Shown here piece after piece: positions 35,486 to 44,251 of a stretch of DNA of 64,000 bases. The notes beneath the pieces are model-generated. The model was not told the origin of the DNA and searched no databases. It was given only the letters and a program-made list of their open reading frames with translations. This DNA is from Phytohabitans sp037414955 (GTDB lineage Bacteria; Actinomycetota; Actinomycetes; Mycobacteriales; Micromonosporaceae): the NCBI GenBank assembly GCA_037414955.1, contig JBBEWH010000013.1, positions 1 to 64,000 of the forward strand, written 5' to 3'. Within the stretch, counting starts at the first letter, position 1. Every line of letters starts with the position of its first letter. A program made the translations under genes and the position numbers.

Positions 35486-36465
35486 CGCATGCCTCCCAGA
35501 TCGCTGAGGACGCTCGCCAGCGCCCGCTGAACGAGTTGGACCTTGAACCTGTTGTCCTCGTACGGCCTGGCCTCCCGGACGAGGGCCCGGCCCGCGTTGT
35601 CGATCGCCGCCTCCGTGAGCGGACGGCCTCGTAGCGCGGTCTCGACGCGCGGATCCCGCCACGGACGCGTGCCTATCCCGCCGAACGCCAGTCGCACGTC
35701 CTGCACGACACCGCCTCTCAACTGGAGCGCGGCCGCCACGGACACCACGGCGAACTCGAAGGTCGCCCGGTCGCGCAGCTTCAGGTAGCGCGAGTGGGTG
35801 GCCAGGGACGTGCGCGGAACGTCCACCCCGGTGATGAGGTCTTCGCTGCGCATCACCGTCTCCTTGGTCGGGGTCGACCCGGGCAGGAGGTAGAAGTCGG
35901 AGATGGGGACGGCCCGGGCTCCGTCAGGGCCGAGCAGACGCACCCTCGCGTCCAGCGCCGTCAGCGCCACCGCCAGATCGGAGGGATGCGTAGCGATGCA
36001 GTGGTCACTGCCACCGAGAATCGCATGCCCGCGGCTATGCCCGTTGATCGCCGGGCAGCCACTGCCGGGAGCACGCTTGTTGCACGGTGAGGCCGGGTCA
36101 CGGAAGTACCCGCACCTGGTGCGTTGCAACAGGTTCCCGCCGATCGTGGCCATGTTGCGGACCTGTGGGGACGCCGAGGCCAGCAGCGCCTCCGACAACA
36201 CCGGAAACGCCCGCCTCAGCCCGGAATGCTCGGCGACCTCCCGCATCCGGGCCAGGCCGCCCACGCGCAGCCACCGGGAGTCCAGAGTGATCCGGTTGAT
36301 GTCCAGGTGGCTCACATCCACCACGTGGTCGTGAACCTCCGCTCCGTCCCGCATCAGGTTGAGCAGGTCGGTGCCGCCGGCGATGAACGTCGAGTTCGGT
36401 GTTCTGGCGGCGATCCGTACCGCGTCGGCCGGATCTTCCGCGACCGTGTACCCGAACGCCCTCAC
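35482..36465 (-). CDS. Molybdenum hydroxylase, FAD subunit with extra [4Fe-4S] insert (PaoB-like)
   Basis: This is a 327-residue protein starting at GTG 36465, which overlaps the small-subunit stop (GTGA). The FAD-binding part shows NSTFIAGGTDLLNLM and NMATIGGNLLQRTRC. The cysteine-rich insert CNKRAPGSGCPAINGHSR with HAILGGSDHCIATHPSD matches the extra [4Fe-4S] cluster loop found in PaoB (YagS) and not in ordinary xanthine dehydrogenases. That supports the aldehyde-oxidoreductase subtype. It passes electrons between the Mo site and the flavin. Confidence 0.92.
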   Translation of the reverse strand: MRAFGYTVAEDPADAVRIAARTPNSTFIAGGTDLLNLMRDGAEVHDHVVDVSHLDINRITLDSRWLRVGGLARMREVAEHSGLRRAFPVLSEALLASASPQVRNMATIGGNLLQRTRCGYFRDPASPCNKRAPGSGCPAINGHSRGHAILGGSDHCIATHPSDLAVALTALDARVRLLGPDGARAVPISDFYLLPGSTPTKETVMRSEDLITGVDVPRTSLATHSRYLKLRDRATFEFAVVSVAAALQLRGGVVQDVRLAFGGIGTRPWRDPRVETALRGRPLTEAAIDNAGRALVREARPYEDNRFKVQLVQRALASVLSDLGGMR

Positions 36466-37142
36466 CGCCCGATCTCCTTTGCTGCGTCGGCGACAGCCGC
36501 GACGATGTTCTGGTAAGCCGCGCACCGGCACAGGTTTCCGCTCATCCACTCCCGGATCTCGGCCTCGGAACCCGTGTGACCTTCGTCGATACAGGCCACG
36601 GCGGACATGATCTGACCGGGAGTGCACGCACCACACTGGAACGCGTCGTGACGGATGAACGCCTCCTGTACCGGATGCAGGTCATCGCCTCGCGCCAGTC
36701 CTTCCACGGTGGTGACCTCGGCGCCCTGCGTCATGACCGCCAGGGTCAGGCAGGACTTGATTCGCTCACCGTCCAACAGCACCGTGCACGCGCCGCACTC
36801 GCCCCGGTCACAGCCCTTCTTCGTGCCGGTCATGCGGAGGCGTTCACGCAGCGCGTCCAGCAGGGTCACCCTCGGCTCCACCGTGACCGCGTGGCGCTGC
36901 CCGTTGACCGACAGGGTGATCTCGGCCGTCGCGCCGGCGGCGACGGTGTACGCCCGGGCGGCCGTGGCGTGCGATGTTCCGGCGATAGCCGGACTCGCGA
37001 TGGGTCCGACTGTTGCCCCCGCCATACCCGCTGCGGTCGCCGTGACGGACATGAGAAACGTGCGGCGGCTGAGGTCCCCGTTTTCGGGGCCGACTTCCCC
37101 GTCTGTCAGGGCTGAGGCATTCTCGTCACTGGGGGTTTCCAT
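36462..37142 (-). CDS. Molybdenum hydroxylase, [2Fe-2S] subunit with Tat signal (PaoA-like)
   Basis: This is a 226-residue protein. Tat signal near residues 24-50 (SRRTFLMSVTATAAGMAGA). The ferredoxin-type cluster is GCDRGECGACTVLLDG with the partner Cys further on (SCLTLAVMTQG). The second cluster is FQCGACTPGQIMSA and NLCRCAAYQNI. The exported small subunit carries the two cytosolic partners across the membrane in the known family. First gene of the leftward operon, with the regulator gene divergent 271 bases upstream. Confidence 0.93.
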   Translation of the reverse strand: METPSDENASALTDGEVGPENGDLSRRTFLMSVTATAAGMAGATVGPIASPAIAGTSHATAARAYTVAAGATAEITLSVNGQRHAVTVEPRVTLLDALRERLRMTGTKKGCDRGECGACTVLLDGERIKSCLTLAVMTQGAEVTTVEGLARGDDLHPVQEAFIRHDAFQCGACTPGQIMSAVACIDEGHTGSEAEIREWMSGNLCRCAAYQNIVAAVADAAKEIGR

Positions 37143-37361
37143 GATTCGCCTTTCGTAGCGGGGCCGGGCCGACGCCGCCGGAGCCGCCGATCACGAGGTC
37201 TGTTGTTCACCACGGCGCTGGGCGACGGCACGGCGGCCGTTCCCTTGTAGACCGCCCGTGACGACGGCGAGGCGCTGGGCGCCGCCTGAACTTCTCGGTG
37301 ATGCGGTCATGCCATCAACGCTGCGGTGTGGCCGCATGCGGTACCAGTTGCTCCCGAAGGT

Positions 37362-37376
37362 GGGGATGACATCCCC
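37362..37376. promoter_or_regulatory. Perfect palindrome upstream of the XRE regulator
   Basis: GGGGATG-A-CATCCCC has 7-base arms and sits 38 bases before the XRE/MmyB-like start, in the gap to the divergent Pao operon. It is a plausible autoregulatory operator that could also control the hydroxylase genes. Confidence 0.5.
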
Positions 37377-37413
37377 CTTGGTCGGTACGTCGCCGCCGGG
37401 GGACGCTAGGCCC

Positions 37414-38286
37414 ATGCCGACGACCAGATACGCCGAACTGGGCGCCTTCCTGCGTTCACGCCGCGACCGGGTGCGCCCCGCCGACGTGGGGCTGTCGCCG
37501 GGACCGCGGCGACGGGTTCCCGGGCTGCGTCGCGACGAGGTCGCGGTGCTGGCCGGTGCCTCGGTGGAGTACTACACCGAGCTCGAGCGCGGCGCCGGCT
37601 CCCAACCGTCCGACCAGATGCTCGCCGCGCTCGCCCGCGCGCTGCGGCTCAGCCATGACGAGCGCGACCACCTCTACCACCTGGCCAACCGCCCCATTCC
37701 CGCGCAGGGCGGTACGGCGTCGCACGTGCACCCGGGCATGCTCGACCTGCTGACGCGCATCGGGACGACACCGGCCATGGTGATCACCGACCTGCACGCC
37801 GTTCTGGTCCAGAACCCGCTCGCGGTCGCGCTGCTCGGCGACTTGTCGGTGCATCGGGGACGCTCGGCCAGCTTCGTCTACCGCTGGTTCGTCGACGCCG
37901 GGTCCAGGCAGGTCTATCCGGTGGAGGACCACGCGCGACAGTCCCGTTCCTTCGTCGCTGACCTGCGCGCAGCGATCGGGCGCCGCAGTCCCAGCGACGC
38001 CGAGGCGACGCACCTGATCGAGGAGCTGCTCCAGCGATCACCGGAGTTCTCGGAGCTGTGGGCCGAGCACGACGTGGCGGTCAGGCGGGATGAGCGCAAA
38101 CGGATCCTGCACCCGGCGGTCGGGTTGCTCAACCTCAACTGTCTCAACCTGTTCAGCGAGGACGGCCGGCAGCGGCTGCTCTGGTTCACCCCGACCGCCG
38201 GCACCGACGCCGCCGACAAGCTGGCGCTGCTGACCGTCGTCGGCACGCAGTCGATGGAACCCGACCCGGGACGGCCGGTCCGATGA
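37414..38286 (+). CDS. XRE-family regulator with MmyB-like ligand domain
   Basis: This is a 290-residue protein. The N-terminal XRE domain is AELGAFLRSRRDRVRPADVG, then GLRRDEVAVLAGASVEYYTE and LERGAGSQPSDQMLAALARA. The C-terminal part (MVITDLHAVLVQNPLAVALL, NLFSEDGRQRLLWFTP) matches the MmyB-type binding domain that accepts a fatty-acid-like ligand in structural homologues. ATG 37414 fits the usual MmyB N-terminus; the longer frame from 37258 overruns the palindrome. Members often control a divergent oxidoreductase, here the molybdenum hydroxylase. Confidence 0.9.
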   Translation: MPTTRYAELGAFLRSRRDRVRPADVGLSPGPRRRVPGLRRDEVAVLAGASVEYYTELERGAGSQPSDQMLAALARALRLSHDERDHLYHLANRPIPAQGGTASHVHPGMLDLLTRIGTTPAMVITDLHAVLVQNPLAVALLGDLSVHRGRSASFVYRWFVDAGSRQVYPVEDHARQSRSFVADLRAAIGRRSPSDAEATHLIEELLQRSPEFSELWAEHDVAVRRDERKRILHPAVGLLNLNCLNLFSEDGRQRLLWFTPTAGTDAADKLALLTVVGTQSMEPDPGRPVR

Positions 38287-38353
38287 CGACGTCGAGGAGG
38301 AGCAGGCATGTGCGCCAAGTGAACCAAGCGGGAGCATTCTCGTCTACGGTTCA

Positions 38354-38400
38354 CGGTAAGCTGTCGTCGCGCGATGCCGGCACTTGCATTGCGCTTACCG
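38354..38400. repeat. Inverted repeat with long loop
   Basis: CGGTAAGC (38354-38361) and GCTTACCG (38393-38400) are exact complements 31 bases apart in the gap between the XRE gene and the oppositely oriented SanA-like gene. It may be part of a terminator for one or both. Nothing else is seen in the 219-base gap. Confidence 0.35.
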
Positions 38401-38505
38401 CGTTCCACGCACTACGTTGTCGGTTCATCGCCCCGTATGCGGCATGACACTGCGCCCGGGGGATGAGAACAGCGGTGAATGAGTACGCCATCCAGGCCGG
38501 CCCGG

Positions 38506-39183
38506 TCATCCTTTCCGCAGCGCATCCTGGACGCCGGGGCTGACCGGCGAGCGGACCGCCGACGGCCGGCGCCGTACCGCATCCCAGGCCGCTTTTGAGC
38601 TGGCAAGGTAATCGCGGGCGCCCTTGCGGACGATCAGCCAGGTGGAGCAGCCGGGACAGCGGGCGGTCACCCCGTCGACATCAAGGCCGAGGTGCCGACA
38701 CAGCGCCACTGCCCGCGACACGTGGTACGACTGCGTCACGATCAGGGCCCGGTTGACGCCGTACACGATGCGGGCGCGAGAGCAGGAGTCGTACGTGTCT
38801 AGTCCGAACGGATCGCCCACGACACGCCACGGATCCACTCCGAGCCGCCCGGTCAGATAGGCGGTCATCGCCGCCGGCTCGTCGCCGGATGCGCCGTTGC
38901 CGTCACCCGACACGAGGACGACCCGGGCTCGCCCACTGCGCACCAGTGCCGCGGCGGTCTCCAGACGGCCGGCGAGCCGGTAGCTTGGCTGACCGTCGGG
39001 CAGGACCTCGGTGCCCAGGACAATGACGACGCCGGCGGCCGGCGCGTTGGCCTCGTCGTACACGTGGCCGCGTGCGGCGAGCGTCGTCCACAGCCATGGA
39101 CTACTCAGGAGCACCAGTCCGGTCACAGCCGTGACGGCCAGCCGCCGTACGACCCGGCGACGCCGGGTGATCCAACCGTGCAC
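38506..39183 (-). CDS. SanA/YdcF-like membrane protein (DUF218)
   Basis: From GTG 39183 this is a 225-residue protein. One N-terminal membrane span (LAVTAVTGLVLLSSPWLWTT) precedes the DUF218 domain: GVVIVLGTEVLPDGQPSYRL, LVSGDGNGASGDEPAAM, DTYDSCSRARIVYGV and IVTQSYHVSRAVALCR. The family in E. coli (SanA) affects envelope permeability, and the reaction is unknown. GTG is chosen because the ORF start (39285) gives an unlikely Cys-rich leader. The neighbouring genes give no functional link. Confidence 0.8.
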   Translation of the reverse strand: MHGWITRRRRVVRRLAVTAVTGLVLLSSPWLWTTLAARGHVYDEANAPAAGVVIVLGTEVLPDGQPSYRLAGRLETAAALVRSGRARVVLVSGDGNGASGDEPAAMTAYLTGRLGVDPWRVVGDPFGLDTYDSCSRARIVYGVNRALIVTQSYHVSRAVALCRHLGLDVDGVTARCPGCSTWLIVRKGARDYLASSKAAWDAVRRRPSAVRSPVSPGVQDALRKG

Positions 39184-39285
39184 CGCCGCCCACCGCAAGC
39201 CCGCCACGGCCGTCACTGTACTTGCCGGAAAGCAACAGCGATCGTCCTGTCCGCGGCCATGACAGTGAGACTGCCCCTTCGACAC

Positions 39286-39729
39286 TCAATGGGTAAGCCG
39301 CCATCTCACGGTGTAGCTGGGGCCACCGGCGCTATAGCGGTCGGGCGATTCCAATGGTCGCCATTCGGCTCGGAGGCGTCGCGCACCGTCGGGTGGTGCA
39401 CGGTGTGATTCGAGAAGCGTCGTCAGTTCGTCGTAGCGCGTGTCAACGCCACCATGTCCGGGGTGGCTGTCGGTGTCGGCGATGCCGCTCTCGTAACGGG
39501 CATTCCACCTCACAAAGATGTCCCATTGCTCGCGTTCCCAGCTCAGCGCCTGCTGGCCTACCGGCCAGACGAGATACTCGTCGTCGGGCTCGTTTGGGCG
39601 CGTGTAGTCGTGAACAGCGCGGAAGTAGTGCGGTACGCCGTCGACGTCGGCCAATCCAGCCCGCGGTCCGTCGTACCAGTCCAACTCGACGTAGACCGCC
39701 TCGAACGGCTCGTTACGCGGCTCACCCAC
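39286..39729 (-). CDS. Hypothetical protein
   Basis: A 147-residue acidic protein with many aromatic residues (FEAVYVELDWYDGPRAGLAD, PHYFRAVHDYTRPNEPDDEY, REQWDIFVRWNARYESG). No signal, membrane segment or recognised catalytic motif. GTG start at 39729. The composition and codon use look fully coding. The pattern resembles uncharacterised actinobacterial proteins, but no function is proposed. Its left neighbour SanA-like gene starts 100 bases downstream and the TetR gene stops 55 bases to the right. Confidence 0.7.
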   Translation of the reverse strand: MGEPRNEPFEAVYVELDWYDGPRAGLADVDGVPHYFRAVHDYTRPNEPDDEYLVWPVGQQALSWEREQWDIFVRWNARYESGIADTDSHPGHGGVDTRYDELTTLLESHRAPPDGARRLRAEWRPLESPDRYSAGGPSYTVRWRLTH

Positions 39730-39784
39730 GCAGGAAGACTACGCACCACGCCGGCGAGCGCGGCGGAGTTGGATGCGGCTGGTT

Positions 39785-40375
39785 TCAGGTGGGGCGGCGG
39801 ATGGCCTGTACGGCGGTGTCGTAGAGGTCGAGCATGTCGGCCTGTCCGCCTAGGCGTACCCATTCCTCGTTGGCCACCTGCAGGCAGATGATCGCTGCGG
39901 CGGCGATCGCGCGGGCTTGCAGGGCACGGCGGTCGGAGTCGGGCAGTCGCGGCTCGATCAGCGGCGCGAACAGATCTTGCCAGCGGGCCTGTTTCTCGGC
40001 GTGGCCGGCGCGTAGGGACTCGTTGCCGAACAGCAGGCTGATGAATTCCAGGCGCCCTTCGGCGGTCATGTCGATCTCTTCGAGCACCTGGAACGCCGCG
40101 CGCAGCGCCGTCCAGGCGTCCTCGTCGGCCGGGCGTTCGGCGAGCCGCGCGGCGATCAGGTCGCCTTGTTCGGCCAGGCTGCTGAGCGCGAGGTCTTCCT
40201 TGCTGCGGAAGTAGTTGAACAGGGTCCGCCGGGAGACACCTGCGGCGGCGGCGACCTGGTCGAGGGTCGTGTTGTCGTAGCCGTTGGCGGCGAACAGCTC
40301 GATGGCGGTCCGGGCCAGCAGGGAGCGGACCACGGAGCGGGTCTGTTCGCGCAGGGGTGTCGGTTTCGAAGCCAT
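39785..40375 (-). CDS. TetR-family regulator
   Basis: This is a 196-residue protein. The helix-turn-helix is TAIELFAANGYDNTTLDQVA, AAAGVSRRTLFNYFRSKEDL. The C-terminal sensor is undefined, though the ending (WVRLGGQADMLDLYDTAVQA) suggests the common C-terminal-like domain of actinobacterial SDR-linked TetRs. ATG 40375 is preferred, because the longer frame to 40456 runs through the operator into the SDR gene's promoter. Divergent from the SDR/aldehyde dehydrogenase pair and probably its repressor. Confidence 0.88.
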   Translation of the reverse strand: MASKPTPLREQTRSVVRSLLARTAIELFAANGYDNTTLDQVAAAAGVSRRTLFNYFRSKEDLALSSLAEQGDLIAARLAERPADEDAWTALRAAFQVLEEIDMTAEGRLEFISLLFGNESLRAGHAEKQARWQDLFAPLIEPRLPDSDRRALQARAIAAAAIICLQVANEEWVRLGGQADMLDLYDTAVQAIRRPT

Positions 40376-40398
40376 GCACCGATGGTACTTCAGCTCAC

Positions 40399-40429
40399 AT
40401 GATGCAGGTACTTGCACTCCGTGCATCAT
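40399..40429. promoter_or_regulatory. TetR operator candidate
   Basis: ATGATGCA and TGCATCAT are perfect 8-base arms 15 bases apart, centred in the 73-base gap between the TetR and SDR genes. TTGCAC (from 40411) and TAGAGT form a possible -35/-10 pair for the SDR gene; the dyad overlaps it. The transcript would be nearly leaderless. Confidence 0.6.
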
Positions 40430-40448
40430 GGTGCGTAGAGTGAACGGC

Positions 40449-41270
40449 ATGAGCAAAGTTGATTACCGCAGCCAGACCGTCATCGTCACCGGCGCCAGCT
40501 CCGGCCTAGGCGCCGAATTCGCCCGCCAACTCGCCCGCCGCGGCGCCAACCTCGTCCTGGTCGCCCGCCGCGCCGACCGCCTCGAAAGCCTGGCCGCCGA
40601 ACTCACCCGCGCCCACAACGTGACGGTGACCACCGTCGCCCGCGACCTCGGCCAGCCCGACGCCGGCCGCACCCTGCGCGCCGAACTCGAGTCCCGCGGC
40701 ATCCACGCCACCGGCCTGGTCAACAACGCCGGCTTCGGCACCCACAACGCGTTCACCGACGAGGACCCCGACCGCCTGCAGAGCATGATCGCGCTGAACA
40801 TCAGCGCGCTGGTCGATCTCAGCCGCGCCTACATCGGCCCGCTGACCGCCACCGGCAACGGCATCCTGATCAACGTCGCCAGCCTGCTCGGCTTCCAGCC
40901 GAACCCGTACATGGCCGTCTACGGCGCGACCAAATCCTTCGTCCTGAACTTCACCGAAGCGCTGTGGGAGGAGAGCCACGGCACCGGCCTGCGCGTCCTG
41001 GCCGTGAACCCCGGCGCGACGAAGACCGAGTTCTACGACGCCGCCGGCAGCCAGTCCGCCGACTACGGCACGAAACGGGCCACCCCCGAGCAGGTCGTCA
41101 AGATCGCCCTCGACACGCTCGACCGCCGCTCCGCACCCCCGTCGGTGATCACCAACAGCGGCTCGCTCGCCGTCGCCAGCAAGCTCCTGCCGCGCCGCAC
41201 CATGGTCCGGATCATGGGCTGGGCGGCCCGCCGCTCGCGTCCCCAGTCGGCCGCCCGCGCCGGCCACTGA
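40449..41270 (+). CDS. Short-chain dehydrogenase/reductase (classical SDR)
   Basis: This is a 273-residue protein. The cofactor motif is TVIVTGASSGLGAEFARQL; RRADR after strand 2 favours NADP. NNAGFG is present; the catalytic set is INVASLLGFQPNPYMAVYG with Ser, Tyr and Lys in YxxxK (YGATKSF). It resembles the DltE/ketoacyl-reductase type. It is followed 60 bases later by the aldehyde dehydrogenase and controlled by the divergent TetR, suggesting conversion of an alcohol or aldehyde, perhaps in phenylpropanoid breakdown. Confidence 0.9.
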   Translation: MSKVDYRSQTVIVTGASSGLGAEFARQLARRGANLVLVARRADRLESLAAELTRAHNVTVTTVARDLGQPDAGRTLRAELESRGIHATGLVNNAGFGTHNAFTDEDPDRLQSMIALNISALVDLSRAYIGPLTATGNGILINVASLLGFQPNPYMAVYGATKSFVLNFTEALWEESHGTGLRVLAVNPGATKTEFYDAAGSQSADYGTKRATPEQVVKIALDTLDRRSAPPSVITNSGSLAVASKLLPRRTMVRIMGWAARRSRPQSAARAGH

Positions 41271-41329
41271 GGACGGCCCACACCCCAGCCCTCGCCGCCG
41301 CCACCCACCAACCGTTGAGGAGCACGATC

Positions 41330-42757
41330 ATGACCGTCACCGACATCACCACCCAGCTCACCGACGCCGAGCGCTTCCAGCATCTCCTGCAAGTCCAGCG
41401 CGCCGCCTACCTGCGCGACGGAGCACCCTCCCTCGCCGCCCGCCGCAGCGACCTGGCCAGGTTCAAGGCGGCCCTGATCGCCCGGCGCCACGCGATCGAG
41501 GACGCGATCGACACCGACTTCGGGCACCGCTCGCGACACGAGACCGCGATCATGGAGATCGTCGGCGTCGTGCAGGGCATCGACTACCTGCACCGCAACC
41601 TGCGCCGGTTCATGAGGCCCACCCGCCGCCACATCGACCTGCTCCTGCGCTTCGGCAGCAACCGCATCGAATACCAGCCGCTCGGCGTGGTCGGCGTCAT
41701 CTCACCGTGGAACTACCCCGTCAACCTGTCCCTGATGCCCGTGGTCACCGCGATCGCCGCCGGCAACCGCGTCATGCTCAAACCCTCGAAACTGACCCCG
41801 GCGACGAACGCGGTGCTCGCCTCGATGCTCGCCGAACTGTTCCCGCCGGAACAGGTCACCATGGTCAACGGCGACGGCTCCGCGTTCTCCAGCCTGCCGT
41901 TCGACCATCTCGTCTTCACCGGCAGCACCGAGGTCGGCCGGGCTGTGATGAAGGCCGCCAGCGAGCACCTCGTCCCCGTCACCCTGGAACTCGGCGGCAA
42001 GTCCCCGACCATCGTGGCCAAGGGACACGTAACGGATCAGGCCGTCGCCGACATCGTCTTCGGCAAACTGCTGTCCGGCGGACAGACCTGCATCGCCCCC
42101 GACTATGCCCTGGTCCACGAATCCGAGATCGACACCTTCATCGCCAGCTACGACAGACTGGTCAAGGCCGCCTACCCCGACGGCCCGACCAGCGAGGACT
42201 ACACCTCGATCGTCGACGACAAGCAGTACTCGATCCTCACCGGCCTGATCGACGACGCCCGCGCCCACGGGGCGCGGATCATCGAGGTCGGGCACCGGCC
42301 GGGCGACGCGGCCCGCCGCCCGCACACCCTCGCGCCGACCGTCGTGCTCGGCGTCACCGACGACATGCGGATCGCCCACGAGGAGATCTTCGGCCCCATC
42401 CTGCCGATCTTCGGGTACCGCGACATCGACGACGCCATCGCCTACGTCAACGCCCGACCCCGACCGCTCGCGCTCTACCACTTCGGCGACAACAGCCCCG
42501 ACCGGCGCAAGGTCCTCGACCGCACCACCTCCGGCAACGTCACCATCAACGGCACCCTCATGCACGTCGCACAGGACGACCTGCCCTTCGGCGGCGTCGG
42601 CGCCAGCGGGATGGGCAAATACCACGGCATCGAAGGCTTCCGCACCCTCAGCCACCCCAAAGGCATCTACACACAAGGACGCTGGAACGCCACCCGCCTC
42701 CTCCGCGCCCCGTTCAACACGCGCACCGATGCCCTGCTCAACTTCTTCCTCCGCTGA
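41330..42757 (+). CDS. Aldehyde dehydrogenase (coniferyl-aldehyde-dehydrogenase-like)
   Basis: This is a 475-residue protein from ATG 41330 (GAGG upstream). The catalytic Cys is in SGGQTCIAPDYAL, the active Glu in VTLELGGKSPTIV, and the cofactor strand is VFTGSTEVGRAVMKAASEH. The phrase TCIAPDY plus short N-terminus match the coniferyl-aldehyde-dehydrogenase branch (calB-like) rather than betaine-aldehyde types. It would oxidise an aromatic or long-chain aldehyde with NAD. It pairs with the SDR and follows the theme of plant-phenolic metabolism in the window, but the assignment to coniferyl aldehyde is by motif only. Confidence 0.9.
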   Translation: MTVTDITTQLTDAERFQHLLQVQRAAYLRDGAPSLAARRSDLARFKAALIARRHAIEDAIDTDFGHRSRHETAIMEIVGVVQGIDYLHRNLRRFMRPTRRHIDLLLRFGSNRIEYQPLGVVGVISPWNYPVNLSLMPVVTAIAAGNRVMLKPSKLTPATNAVLASMLAELFPPEQVTMVNGDGSAFSSLPFDHLVFTGSTEVGRAVMKAASEHLVPVTLELGGKSPTIVAKGHVTDQAVADIVFGKLLSGGQTCIAPDYALVHESEIDTFIASYDRLVKAAYPDGPTSEDYTSIVDDKQYSILTGLIDDARAHGARIIEVGHRPGDAARRPHTLAPTVVLGVTDDMRIAHEEIFGPILPIFGYRDIDDAIAYVNARPRPLALYHFGDNSPDRRKVLDRTTSGNVTINGTLMHVAQDDLPFGGVGASGMGKYHGIEGFRTLSHPKGIYTQGRWNATRLLRAPFNTRTDALLNFFLR

Positions 42758-42798
42758 ACGAGGCATCACCCGCGCCCCGCCGGCCCTGAACACCACAC

Positions 42799-42821
42799 CC
42801 GCGGCCAGACCCCGGCCGCGG
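42799..42821 (+). terminator. GC-rich hairpin after the aldehyde dehydrogenase
   Basis: CCGCGGCC and GGCCGCGG form a perfect 8-bp stem around a 7-base loop 42 bases after the aldehyde dehydrogenase stop. It could end or weaken transcription before the truncated NmrA-like gene. Confidence 0.55.
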
Positions 42822-42850
42822 CGAACACCCTCGGAAAAGGAAACCCACCG

Positions 42851-43369
42851 ATGACTGACCGCGACCTCGTTCTCGTCACCGGCGCCGGCGGCGTGGGCCG
42901 CCTCGTCACCGAACAGCTACGCGCGCAGAACGTACCGGTCCGCGTCCTGAGCCGCCGCGAGGACCACCGCACCGACCAGGTACGGGCACTGGGCGCCGAG
43001 GTCGTCACCGGGGACCTGACCCGGGCCGAAACGGTGGCGGCCGCGCTCGACGGCGTCCGCCGGGTCTACTTCGGGCTCAGCGTGTCCCCGGACCACCTGC
43101 TGGCGGCGACCGTCATGGCCACCGTCGCCAAGGCACACGGCAACCTCGACCTGCTGGTGGACATGTCGCAGATGACGGTGTCGCAGATGACCGCCACCAG
43201 CACCACGGAATCCCACCAGCAACGGCTGCACTGGCGCGTCGTCCTGATCGAGTTCGACAGCTTCGAACAGGCGGTCGCCGCATACGAGAGTGCGGCCTAC
43301 CAGGAGGCGCTGGCCGAACTCCCCGACGGCTTCGAGCGCGACTTCCGCATCATCGAAGGCCTCGACTGA
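42851..43369 (+). CDS. NmrA-like NAD(P)-binding fragment fused to DUF1330 tail
   Basis: This is a 172-residue protein in one open frame. Residues 1-about 125 follow an atypical-SDR/NmrA protein: VLVTGAGGVGRLVTEQL, VRVLSRRED, VVTGDLTRAETVAAALDGV, VDMSQMTVSQM. Family members then continue about 150 residues to the substrate domain, which is absent. Instead, after SHQQRLHW, the sequence becomes VVLIEFDSFEQAVAAYESAA, YQEALAEL and FRIIEGLD, the end of a DUF1330 (NIPSNAP-like ferredoxin-fold) protein. An in-frame deletion joining two adjacent genes is the simplest origin. Whether the chimera is functional is unknown. Confidence 0.7.
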   Translation: MTDRDLVLVTGAGGVGRLVTEQLRAQNVPVRVLSRREDHRTDQVRALGAEVVTGDLTRAETVAAALDGVRRVYFGLSVSPDHLLAATVMATVAKAHGNLDLLVDMSQMTVSQMTATSTTESHQQRLHWRVVLIEFDSFEQAVAAYESAAYQEALAELPDGFERDFRIIEGLD

Positions 43370-43473
43370 CCGAGGTCCCTCACCGCCCACCGGAACGAGG
43401 ACCTTTGAACCTTTCGCGGTGGTTCTGCGTACCTCTGGCGACGTGATCATTGCTAGACCCTGGGGGTGGCGAG

Positions 43474-44250
43474 ATGGCGGCGAGCGGCGTGGTCGGTGTG
43501 TCTTCCCGTGTGGCACGGGCACTGAGGCATAGCCGGTCGACTCGGCGGCGATGGGCGATGGCGGGTCTGGCCGGCCTGCTGGTGGGAACGCTGGGCTTGC
43601 CGACAGCCGCGGTCGCCGCGCCAGCGCCGGCGCCGCAAACCCAGCTGAGCGCGACGGACCTGGCGTTGATGAATGGGGTGCGCCTGGCCGGTCTGTGGGA
43701 GATGCCGGCCGGTCAGATAGCGGCCCAGCGCGGCAGCCGGGAGCGGGTGCGTGAGGTCGGCGCGGAGATCGCCGCGCAGCACGCGGATCTCGACCAGTTG
43801 GTGGTGGACGCGGCGAACAAGCTGGGTGTGCAGCTGCCCGACAAGCCGACCGACGAGCAGCAGGGCTGGCTGAACGAGATGCGCGATGCGTCTTCGGGTC
43901 GGGAGGTGGACCAGATCTTCGTGGATCGGCTGCGCGCCGCGCACGGCAAGATCTTCCCGATCGTCAATGCGGTCCGGGCCGGTACCCGTAACGAGGTGGT
44001 GCGGCAGCTGGCGCAGGATACGAACGGGTTCGTGATGACCCACATGACGCTGCTGGAGAGCACCGGCATCGTGCGGTACCAGGACCTGCCGGGCGTCGCA
44101 GTGGGGGCCGACCGGCCGGCGTCCGACTCGTTGCAGGGCGCGGCTGTGGCCTCCGTCGGAGGGATCAACACCGCCGCCATCTGGGCCGGCCTGGTGATCG
44201 CGCTGTTGCTCGGCGGGCTAGGCACGTACCGCATGTTCAGGCCGAGATAG
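43474..44250 (+). CDS. DUF4142-type secreted protein with C-terminal membrane anchor
   Basis: This is a 258-residue protein from ATG 43474. The signal peptide follows a basic N-terminus (RRRWAMAGLAGLLVGTLGLP, AAVAAPAPA). The DUF4142 region has the helical pattern LSATDLALMNGVRLAGLWEM, AEIAAQHADLDQLVVDAANK and MTHMTLLESTG. A single membrane span and basic tail end the protein (AIWAGLVIALLLGGLGTYRM, FRPR). Function unknown; DUF4142 proteins are thought to be ferritin-like. It precedes the regulator of the biosynthetic cluster but is convergent with it, so it is probably not part of it. Confidence 0.78.
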   Translation: MAASGVVGVSSRVARALRHSRSTRRRWAMAGLAGLLVGTLGLPTAAVAAPAPAPQTQLSATDLALMNGVRLAGLWEMPAGQIAAQRGSRERVREVGAEIAAQHADLDQLVVDAANKLGVQLPDKPTDEQQGWLNEMRDASSGREVDQIFVDRLRAAHGKIFPIVNAVRAGTRNEVVRQLAQDTNGFVMTHMTLLESTGIVRYQDLPGVAVGADRPASDSLQGAAVASVGGINTAAIWAGLVIALLLGGLGTYRMFRPR

Positions 44251-44251
44251 G

